A stretch of 58,019 nucleotides of DNA from positions 131,983-190,001 of the forward strand of contig JAFWBV010000005.1 in NCBI GenBank assembly GCA_017506895.1, in the 5' to 3' direction. The DNA comes from Candidatus Saccharimonadota bacterium (GTDB lineage: Bacteria > Patescibacteriota > Saccharimonadia > Saccharimonadales > Saccharimonadaceae). Each line of letters opens with the position of its first letter. The first letter of the stretch is position 1. Below, in pieces: positions 52,130 to 58,019 of the stretch. Position numbers and translations under genes: made by a program. The notes under the pieces are model-generated. The model did no database searches, was not told the origin of the DNA, and was given only the letters and a program-made list of their open reading frames with translations.

Positions 52130-52432
52130 TTAATAAGAAGAGATGCGATCACAAACCTGGATCACTTCTTCTTCCGTAAGGTCTGACCATACACAGTCAT
52201 ACCCTTCATCATCTTCCCAGAGTATATCGTCCTTTAAGAGGGCGACCTCCCATCTATTGCTGCCTTCCGGCCATGCAATAATGGAAGCACCATATCCGTT
52301 AGGATAGGCAACTCTGACACGGTAGTTTTGGCTCCACCCTTCAGTACGGTGGTGAAAGCTCTGTTTGAACTCAACAGAGCTAAAGCCAATCCTAGCAAGC
52401 GTGTTAAGGGAAAGAAAAGGAAAGTAAGTCAT
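52130..52432 (-). CDS. Small phage-type protein
   Basis: 100 aa from ATG 52432 (GGAAAGG eight bases upstream); the frame is open to 52507, which would add 25 residues. YRVRVAYPNGYGASIIAWPE, WEVALLKDDI and SDLTEEEVIQVCDRI resemble small proteins common in actinobacteriophages, with the pattern NGYGASV...WEVAVL...LTEEEV. The function is unknown. It shares promoter and leader sequence with the gene at 54744. The structured RNA lies right behind its stop, probably on the same transcript. Confidence 0.65.
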   Translation of the reverse strand: MTYFPFLSLNTLARIGFSSVEFKQSFHHRTEGWSQNYRVRVAYPNGYGASIIAWPEGSNRWEVALLKDDILWEDDEGYDCVWSDLTEEEVIQVCDRISSY

Positions 52433-52596
52433 GTTGATGACCTTTCCAACCGCGACCTTCACCCCGAGGGGCTTATAGTCCATGTTGACGGCACCCATTC
52501 TCCCCATCTTAAGGAGGTGGGCGGAACCTCAAAGGGCCCTTTTCAAATCTATCTTTCCGCGTGATATTTCACGCTCCATCTTTCTTTTAAATTCCT

Positions 52597-52654
52597 AGCT
52601 CACACTTCTCTGCGAACTTGGTACTATTATATAATAAATCCAAAGAAAAGTAAA
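52597..52654 (-). promoter_or_regulatory. Promoter and leader motif, copy A
   Basis: TTTACT (52654-52649), 17-base spacer, TATAAT (52631-52626), followed in the RNA by AAGTTC...AGTGTG. The same -35, spacing, -10 and leader motif occur at 55030-55088. Between here and the CDS is a further 165 bases with no gene. Confidence 0.7.
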
Positions 52655-52731
52655 TATTATGTTAATAAATGACCGATTAACAGAGATATAAAATGCCATA
52701 ATTTGTAAATATTGTTTTTACAAAGTGGTTT

Positions 52732-53820
52732 TTAGCTAAGAATTTTTTTAATTCTATCCTTTAATAGTTGCAATTTCTCTTGACTATCAATGATTGCTCC
52801 TTGAGAGAATATCCCAAATTGTCCATCTAATTCTATTGGCTCTTCAAGTGGCGTGAATTCTAGAAAAGCCGTGTTTTTTGCTTGACCTCTCCTACTGGTA
52901 GATAAGGTAATATGTGGAATCTCTAGCGCATCACAGGCTTCTTGGACTTCTAGGCTATCTGCTTCAACTTTAACTAATAGTCCTTCGTTTTCGCCATCGT
53001 TGCCATAGCCAATAGCGTATATTTTCGCATTGCTACCAATCTGGGCTAGATGTAATTGATCAGAATCAGGTTTAAAAGCCGTAGTAACATGTGGGTGTTC
53101 AATAGGCTTTTCTAAAGTTGCTTGCCTTCTTGAATACAATTCTTCAGGACTAATAAATAAGCCAGCATAAACAGTTCTCTGTCGGACTAACTCCGCTTCT
53201 TTGGCAGGTTCAGACATGAATTCATAGGCCTTAGTTTTCTCCCAGTCAATTAGTTCATCATCATAAATTAGGGCATGAGTTTTCCAAAAATCTTCACATT
53301 CTTTACGGTCTTCTTCTGAGGTTAAATTTGGATCCCACGGTTCCCTTGGTGAACCTTCCCCAACATAACTTGTTAGGGTTTCGTAGACATCTCTGTCTCG
53401 GATAGAACGGTCTTTTCTTAATACAATCGTCACAGAATCACACGGAGAAGCTTCGCGATTCTTTACTAATGGAGTTGGACCACTTCTGCCTTTCCGGTAA
53501 GCCATTATAATTTCGTCTTCTGGCCCTACTTCGACACAGGTCTTACCGCCGATGATGCGGTCGAAGCGAACTAGCTCTTTAATAAAAGGCCTGCCATTCG
53601 CTTCAATTGTAGCTAGAGCCTCTCCTAACAGCTCTGGAGTTAAGCCGCCTTCGCTATGAAAATGACTGTCTGACCTATCATACACCTCGGCCCCATCTTT
53701 GGTTCTACCAAAAAATAGCCTTTCGTGCTCGTGGTTTTCTTGCGTTAGTTGCGTATCTATACTGCGTTCGGCTATCTCTTTATTCATGTTTTCTTTTGAA
53801 GCTAGGTTAGATTTTTCCAT
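52732..53820 (-). CDS. Two-domain protein with a 2H phosphoesterase signature
   Basis: 362 aa. The C-terminal part has two H-x-T motifs, HVTTAF at 244 and HITLST at 303, spaced as in 2H phosphoesterases, which act on RNA 2'-3' cyclic phosphates or 2'-5' bonds. The N-terminal part (about 80-200) carries VEVGPEDEIIMAYRKGR, TPLVKNREASPCDSVTIVL, EPWDPN and FWKTHALIYD. I associate such a pattern with small BECR-type RNase-like domains, but this is uncertain. It starts directly at the stop of the TrmB-like regulator, so the two form an operon. Confidence 0.6.
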   Translation of the reverse strand: MEKSNLASKENMNKEIAERSIDTQLTQENHEHERLFFGRTKDGAEVYDRSDSHFHSEGGLTPELLGEALATIEANGRPFIKELVRFDRIIGGKTCVEVGPEDEIIMAYRKGRSGPTPLVKNREASPCDSVTIVLRKDRSIRDRDVYETLTSYVGEGSPREPWDPNLTSEEDRKECEDFWKTHALIYDDELIDWEKTKAYEFMSEPAKEAELVRQRTVYAGLFISPEELYSRRQATLEKPIEHPHVTTAFKPDSDQLHLAQIGSNAKIYAIGYGNDGENEGLLVKVEADSLEVQEACDALEIPHITLSTSRRGQAKNTAFLEFTPLEEPIELDGQFGIFSQGAIIDSQEKLQLLKDRIKKILS

Positions 53821-54609
53821 TCAATACTCCTGCATAAAGAATTTCTTGTAATACTCTATCATTATTTTAAGAATTTGCCTTATTGCTTCAGCGATAGCAG
53901 GACTAGTAATAATCGTTGCCATTTGAGTTTCGCCATACGCCACAAGCGCAACCTTGTCACCGTAAACCTGTATTTCGGTGGGTGCGGAATAAGCGTCTCG
54001 CGGCATCCATACTCGTTCAAAATTCCAGGCATTGTCGCCACCGGCCTTGACGTGTTTAATTGGGTTTGGCGCTGCAGGTGTAAGTGCATATATATGCATA
54101 CCAAGTATCGCTCTTTGTTTGCGATAATCATCTAGGAATTCAGCTAGCTCTTTATCTTTCCCCCATATTTTTTCATCTGCTTCAGTTCGTAAGAAATAGA
54201 CATCTTTTTTGGTTCTAAGGATATCAAGGTAGACTTCTTTGATTCCTTCTATCCCTTCCAATGTTCTAGCCCCTGGCATTTCGTTGTTGGCGTAAAAGAT
54301 ATCCAATAACGATGAAAGGTTGTCTTTGACGAACTTTTCGTTTTTGGCGACGATTTTACGGCGTTTTTCAGCGAGAATTTCTAGATTTGCAGGATTAAGT
54401 ACACGGTAAGTACTCTTTTTATCGTTGGTTTGTTCTATTAAGCCAAGTTCGACGAGTTTTTTTGCTATCATGTAGCAATTCTCGCGAGATTGATTTGTAT
54501 TTTTGGCGAGTTCCATGGGGGTCATGGCGCCGTTTCTTAATAGACAATCATAGACAGAGGATTGGGCTTCGGATAAGCCTGCTTTTTTAAGAATATCAAT
54601 TTCTTCCAT
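53821..54609 (-). CDS. TrmB-like transcriptional regulator
   Basis: 262 aa from ATG 54609. An N-terminal winged helix (LSEAQSSVYDCLLRNGAMTP, then MELAKNTNQSRENCYMIAKK) is followed by a TrmB-type effector domain with a YFLRTEADEKIW strand and ITSPAIAEAIRQILKIM. TrmB proteins are mostly archaeal sugar-responsive repressors. No ribosome site precedes this ATG; instead a 20-codon ORF with a strong site overlaps it (54596-54658). It likely controls the downstream two-domain gene. Confidence 0.8.
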   Translation of the reverse strand: MEEIDILKKAGLSEAQSSVYDCLLRNGAMTPMELAKNTNQSRENCYMIAKKLVELGLIEQTNDKKSTYRVLNPANLEILAEKRRKIVAKNEKFVKDNLSSLLDIFYANNEMPGARTLEGIEGIKEVYLDILRTKKDVYFLRTEADEKIWGKDKELAEFLDDYRKQRAILGMHIYALTPAAPNPIKHVKAGGDNAWNFERVWMPRDAYSAPTEIQVYGDKVALVAYGETQMATIITSPAIAEAIRQILKIMIEYYKKFFMQEY

Positions 54610-54658
54610 GGTTGTTTTCCCAAGTTGACATTTTCTTTTTTTCAATATTTTTGGTCAT
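54596..54658 (-). CDS. 20-codon leader ORF overlapping the TrmB start
   Basis: ATG 54658 has AAGGAGATAGAT before it and a TATAAT 30 bases upstream. The peptide is MTKNIEKKKMSTWENNHGRN, ending at TGA inside the TrmB gene, in another frame. It contains an A7 run; a one-base slip there would fuse it to the TrmB frame. It is either a coupling leader peptide or the displaced true N-terminus. Confidence 0.55.
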   Translation of the reverse strand: MTKNIEKKKMSTWENNHGRN

Positions 54659-54708
54659 ATCTATCTCCTTATATACTTTTATTATAGCAAAAAACATAAT
54701 CGATACAT

Positions 54709-54738
54709 GAAAAAGCCCCCAATTATTAATCGGGGGCT
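54709..54738 (-). terminator. Terminator after the 80-aa gene
   Basis: On the minus strand AGCCCCCG-ATTAATAAT-TGGGGGCT then TTTTT. Confidence 0.88.
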
Positions 54739-54743
54739 GGGTT

Positions 54744-54986
54744 TTAGCACCAGTAGCTTTCTTTAAATCTCAGAACCATCTCGCCTTCTCTTCTTTCAGC
54801 TTCATCAAATGGTCCGTCCCCAAAATAGAAGGGGTCGTCAGAAGAAGGCGCAAAACAGCTGACTGGCAGATCTAAATCGTCTTCTTCTTTGCAATTATTA
54901 AGAAGGCTCACTATTACGCCTAACACCGTGTCATTCTCTTCCCAACAGTTTCTTTCAGAAATAATCTTTTTTAATTCTTCAATCAT
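54744..54986 (-). CDS. Small acidic protein
   Basis: 80 aa, strongly acidic, with three Cys (residues 14, 32 and 44) and a fourth as the last residue (SYWC). A helix of MIEELKKIISERNCWEENDT type begins it. No family was recognised. It has its own promoter with the same leader motif as the phage-type gene at 52130, and its own terminator, so both are probably controlled alike. Confidence 0.6.
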   Translation of the reverse strand: MIEELKKIISERNCWEENDTVLGVIVSLLNNCKEEDDLDLPVSCFAPSSDDPFYFGDGPFDEAERREGEMVLRFKESYWC

Positions 54987-55029
54987 TATTCTCTATCTCT
55001 CCCATGTGTTATTCCCTGATAATAAACTA

Positions 55030-55088
55030 CGAGTCCACACTTTCTCGGAACTTAATGCTATTATATCATTTATTTGACAAATAGTAAA
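55030..55088 (-). promoter_or_regulatory. Promoter and leader motif, copy B
   Basis: TTTACT (55088-55083), 17-base spacer, TATAAT (55065-55060), then AAGTTC...AGTGTGGACT in the leader. It is parallel to the copy at 52597-52654. Confidence 0.7.
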
Positions 55089-55129
55089 TATTGCTATTCT
55101 ATTTATATATTTATACAGGGGTAAATTTC

Positions 55130-55167
55130 ATAAAAAATTGTAAACATTGATTTTACAATTTTCTTTT
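55130..55167 (-). terminator. AT-rich terminator left of the 16S-tail copy
   Basis: AAAATTGTAAA (55135-55145) and TTTACAATTTT (55152-55162); on the minus strand a T run follows. It would stop leftward transcripts that pass the 16S-tail copy. Confidence 0.6.
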
Positions 55168-55229
55168 AATCTTAAGAACAATGCTTATCTATAGTATCTA
55201 ATATTTGTTCGGACCCACTCCTATGATCT

Positions 55230-55439
55230 CTTAACTCCCTTTCGGGAGATTTGTTTAACAACTTAGCCAAAGCAATTATCCCTTCAGTGTAAAGCTTGCT
55301 GTTACGTCTGATAAGAACCAGAGCTGTTATGATCCAAGCTTGCATAATCATAACCGTAACTGACCTTGCTACCTAAAGACAGATAAATCCGTTTCAGACG
55401 CATAATTCCTTCTCAAGAAAGGAGGTAATCCATCCACAC
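55230..55439 (-). repeat. Extra copy of the 16S 3' tail, trailer and terminator
   Basis: Positions 55400-55439 are identical over 40 bp to 57950-57989, including the last ~24 bases of 16S with the anti-Shine-Dalgarno CCTCCTTTCT. Similarity continues leftward with differences through the trailer (GTTATGAT.../ATCATAAC hairpin, CTCTGG hairpin, AACAACTTAG) to a terminator (CTCCC-GAAA-GGGAG here, CCGCCC-AAAA-GGGCGG there). No more of 16S precedes it: the stop codon of the 765-aa gene starts ten bases from the boundary. Confidence 0.9.
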
Positions 55440-55445
55440 CTGGTT

Positions 55446-57743
55446 CTAGACGTTTGCGCCGTGACGGCGGAGAACGTCTCGATATTTGGCGATTTCTTCT
55501 GGGCGTATTTCAGAGACAAGCTGGTCAATATCAGCACCGTGAGAGATGAGAGTGCTTAGGTTTTTGATGATATCGTCTGGAAACAAATTAGAAACGAGAT
55601 CGTCGATATTGGCGCCATGAGATATTAGAGCGTCTAGGTTTTTGATAGTGTCGGCTGAGGACAGGCTAATAATAATGTCATCGATGTTAGCGCCGTATGA
55701 AATGAGGGTGTCTAGGTTATTGGCTATACCAGCTGAAGACATATTGGAAACAATATCGTCAACATTGGCGCCGTGAGAGATAATGGCTTCCAGTAGATTT
55801 TTAGTGGCGCCAATTTGGGATAGATTAGAAACGATATCATCAATATCAAGGCCATGAGAGATGAGGGTGTCTAGATTTTTAGCGATATCAGAAGGGTGTA
55901 GTTGCTCTAAAACGAGTTGTTTAATGTTTATCTTGGCACCGTGAGAAATGAGAGTGTCTAGATTATTAGCGATATCAGAAGGGTGTAGTTTAAAAATGAG
56001 GAGTTTAATGTCGGCGCCGTGTGACATGAGAGTATCTAGGTTGTAGATTATATCAATGGGATGCAACTTAGAGACGAGAGCATCGATATCGATATTGGCG
56101 TCGTGGGAAATGAGAGTATCTAGGTTGAACATTAAATCATCGGGGCTTAGTTTGGAGACGAGAGTATCAATATTGATATCGGCACCGTGTGAAATGAGGA
56201 GATCTAGATTAACTGCTCTGTCGAAAGGCTTTAGCTCAGAGACAAGAGTATTGATGTTAGCGCCGTGTGAAATGAGGAGATCTAGATTATGAACTATGTC
56301 CCAAGGGCTCATACTAGAAACAAAGCTGTTAATACTTATACCAGCGTCGAGGGCATAATCAAAGTCATACTTTTGTTTTAATTCGTGAATACGTGGATCA
56401 CAATTGTTGTAAGTGTCCAAGGTCTGGATGGGACGATGTATTTCATAGAGGAATTCTAGTTCTTCTTTGGTTAAGTCTTCGCCCTTTTGCATCTTGCGAT
56501 CTAGCGCTATGAGCATGTTTTTATCAGTAAATGCTTCAAGGAACTTTTCGCCACCTGGGAGGGATTTGACTTTTTCTTCTACGATAGGCACAAGAGAATC
56601 GTCCAGAGCTTGGCCTTCTTTTAAACCAGAGATTTCCGCCACATTTCCATCTGGGTCTAATCTGATTGAAGCGCAGGCGTTTTTGGATAGTTTGCCAGTC
56701 TTTTCGTCTATTAAATGAAATAGAATAAACTTTGACCGGTTTTGTCGGCTGTTGTTATCATTTTCGTAGTCTTCATCATAGTTATCATAGTCGTCGTAAT
56801 CTTCATTGCCATCGTCACCGTAAGTCCCATATTCTAAGTAATGCCTGCCAACTGATGATGAAGCTACACACCAACCAGTACCTTTGGCGGCTCTTGCAAT
56901 GTCATCTTCGTCTCCCAATTGATATTCTATCCATTCACCATGAGCATCTTCGGTTTTTTCTGGAGGTTCTAGAATTGGAGCTATGTCTTGCTGAATAGCA
57001 TTGAATACCTTGGGGAAACTACCTGAGCTAACAATTTGTTCAAGTTTGATATTTCTTTCACCTTCATCTGTATAAAACTGTTTTTCATTGTTGCCGTAAT
57101 AACGATTAATCACATCAAAAACGCCAGCTAGGACTTCGGCATCTGGGTCAGGGTATGGCGCAATGGTAGTTTCATTTCTGGTTTCGTATTTCCCTTTTCC
57201 TTTGTTATATCTACCCATTTTAGTCATGCCATCCCAGGCATAAACTTTGAACCAGAGTGGGTAGGGTGAGTGTTCATCGCCTAGATAGTTAGCCCATTTT
57301 TCTAGAGATTCTTTTTGCAATTCGCGTTCTTTCTCGTAGATTTCATGTTTGTATTCCTCGGTCAGTTCATAATTACCGTAACCATTGTCGCGTAGCTCTT
57401 GTTTTTTGGCGTTCCAGTACGATTCGGGGATATTATCGTACGCTATAAGGAGATCATCTCTAATGGATGCCTGCCAGAGTCTTTGCTCTGCTTTATTGCC
57501 GTGTTTTTCTATTAGCTTATTAAGACGATTTAAATAACTAAGATTGCGGCGTTCGCCATTCTTGCCTGGGAGTTTTTCGCCATGTTTGATAGCTTTATTG
57601 AAACTAGATTCCACGATAGGTTGGTGACTAGATTCAAAATGGATTTGGGAAAGGACTTTTGCGCCGAGCTGTTGATCTTGTGCTCTTTCGTCGGTTTCTT
57701 GATAATCTAGTGTTTCTGGGATTCGTTCGTTATTGCTCGGCAT
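55446..57743 (-). CDS. 765-aa protein with ankyrin-like 30-residue repeats
   Basis: No signal peptide. The N-terminal 220 residues are helical and charged. Residues about 290-400 hold a globular part with KGTGWCVASSSVGRHYLEYG, FILFHLIDEKTGKL and IRLDPDGNVAEISG, reminding me of PcfJ-like or phage GxxWC domains; an Asp/Tyr/Asn low-complexity stretch interrupts it. The C-terminus is about 12 repeats of ~30 residues with core LISHGANIDDLVSNL, similar to ankyrin. AAGGA is eight bases before the ATG, TATAAT about 32 bases. Such repeat proteins are often host-interaction effectors. It lies exactly between two copies of the 16S tail. Confidence 0.75.
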   Translation of the reverse strand: MPSNNERIPETLDYQETDERAQDQQLGAKVLSQIHFESSHQPIVESSFNKAIKHGEKLPGKNGERRNLSYLNRLNKLIEKHGNKAEQRLWQASIRDDLLIAYDNIPESYWNAKKQELRDNGYGNYELTEEYKHEIYEKERELQKESLEKWANYLGDEHSPYPLWFKVYAWDGMTKMGRYNKGKGKYETRNETTIAPYPDPDAEVLAGVFDVINRYYGNNEKQFYTDEGERNIKLEQIVSSGSFPKVFNAIQQDIAPILEPPEKTEDAHGEWIEYQLGDEDDIARAAKGTGWCVASSSVGRHYLEYGTYGDDGNEDYDDYDNYDEDYENDNNSRQNRSKFILFHLIDEKTGKLSKNACASIRLDPDGNVAEISGLKEGQALDDSLVPIVEEKVKSLPGGEKFLEAFTDKNMLIALDRKMQKGEDLTKEELEFLYEIHRPIQTLDTYNNCDPRIHELKQKYDFDYALDAGISINSFVSSMSPWDIVHNLDLLISHGANINTLVSELKPFDRAVNLDLLISHGADINIDTLVSKLSPDDLMFNLDTLISHDANIDIDALVSKLHPIDIIYNLDTLMSHGADIKLLIFKLHPSDIANNLDTLISHGAKINIKQLVLEQLHPSDIAKNLDTLISHGLDIDDIVSNLSQIGATKNLLEAIISHGANVDDIVSNMSSAGIANNLDTLISYGANIDDIIISLSSADTIKNLDALISHGANIDDLVSNLFPDDIIKNLSTLISHGADIDQLVSEIRPEEIAKYRDVLRRHGANV

Positions 57744-57779
57744 AGTGTTTATCCTTATTTATCAAGATGATTATAACAC

Positions 57780-57805
57780 AAAAAACCGCCCTTTTGGGCG
57801 GATTT
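57780..57805 (-). terminator. Terminator of the 16S transcript
   Basis: CCGCCC-AAAA-GGGCGG and T run on the minus strand, about 160 bases after the end of 16S. It shows that 16S is not followed by 23S in one transcript. Confidence 0.88.
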
Positions 57806-57965
57806 AGTATTTAACAACTTAGTTGTGCAATCTTCATCTCTTCAGTGTAAAGCTTAATGTTACGTCTGGTAAACCAGAGCTGTTATGATTCAAGCTTGCA
57901 AATCATAACCGTAACCGACCTTGCTACCTGCGACTTTACAGTTTCAGGCGCATAATTCCTTCTCA
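57806..57965 (-). other. 16S rRNA trailer with processing hairpins
   Basis: Contains GTTATGATT/AATCATAAC and CTGGT/ACCAG hairpins, which keep their pairing in the second copy at 55230-55399 despite base changes. It probably takes part in 16S 3' maturation by pairing with the leader, which lies outside the window. Confidence 0.65.
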
Positions 57966-58019
57966 AGAAAGGAGGTAATCCATCCACACGTTCTCGTACG
58001 GATGCCTTGTTACGACTTA
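57966..58019 (-). rRNA. rrs: 16S rRNA, 3' end (partial)
   Basis: Leftward, AAGTCGTAACAAGGCATCCG, then GGATGGATTACCTCCTTTCT: the universally conserved helix 44/45 end with anti-Shine-Dalgarno. The rest of the gene is beyond the window. No 23S gene or tRNA follows. Confidence 0.97.

Noticed and set aside
52328-52564. 78-aa open frame on the plus strand
   Set aside because: Antisense to the phage-type protein gene, without promoter or family match.
1-58019. CRISPR arrays or insertion sequences with transposase
   Set aside because: No regularly spaced repeats and no transposase or integrase gene were seen.

Overview
The window looks like chromosome of a Candidate Phyla Radiation bacterium, most likely Candidatus Saccharibacteria (TM7). 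This is inferred from the compact AT-rich layout, the minimal division/cell-wall cluster, the sigma-region-4/HARE-HTH protein, the TraG-like coupling ATPase, the YerB-type lipoprotein-like gene and the 16S 3' end. UGA is used as a stop. No database search was possible, so the phylum call is an inference.

Layout. 1-7.8 kb: end of a membrane-associated gene, gltX, a cell-surface protein, a DUF3048 protein, tRNA-Glu followed by a broken copy of its own 3' end, der, PIN-PhoH and pth. 7.8-16.5 kb: dprA, an unidentified ~310-nt RNA gene with a perfect promoter and terminator, topA, the sigma4/HARE-HTH regulator, a 1003-aa conjugation-type ATPase and a 690-bp gene-free stretch. 16.5-23.9 kb: a leftward dcw operon rsmH - 21-aa micro-ORF - structured RNA - ftsL - ftsI - mraY - ftsW - murG - ftsQ-like. 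24.4-29.7 kb: a LamG-like 183-aa protein, a DUF4868 (KwaB-like) protein, CYTH, recJ, a winged helix, and a 325-aa unknown whose promoter spacer carries a ten-base G tract. 29.7-36.6 kb: priA, bile-salt-hydrolase-family acylase, def, fmt, DUF5663, infB. 36.5-51.5 kb: tRNA-Asn with two extra copies of its 3' end, membrane proteins, HerA-like ATPase, glycosyltransferase, acyl-CoA ligase, a coiled-coil protein, S1 protein, ROK kinase, ImmA-like peptidase, KGG protein, an sRNA candidate, an ABC exporter, abutting tRNA-Ala/tRNA-Ile, a SpoU methylase, an HD protein and a MazG-like pyrophosphohydrolase.

51.5-58 kb is an accessory region: a ~565-nt hairpin-dense RNA candidate next to a phage-type small protein, a two-domain protein with a 2H phosphoesterase signature, a TrmB-like regulator behind an overlapping leader ORF, a second small acidic protein that shares promoter and leader with the first, and a 765-aa repeat protein lying between two copies of the 16S rRNA 3' tail plus trailer. 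The 16S gene itself runs off the right edge.

Three window-wide patterns stand out. (1) At least a dozen genes have TATAAT ending six or seven bases before the ATG, implying leaderless mRNAs and correcting several start codons. (2) Three of the four stable-RNA loci (tRNA-Glu, tRNA-Asn, 16S) are followed by extra copies of their own 3' end, each with its own terminator. (3) Several intergenic junctions hold long perfect inverted repeats. Housekeeping functions (translation, peptidoglycan assembly, DNA processing) dominate; the novelty is in RNA, regulatory DNA and the right-hand island.
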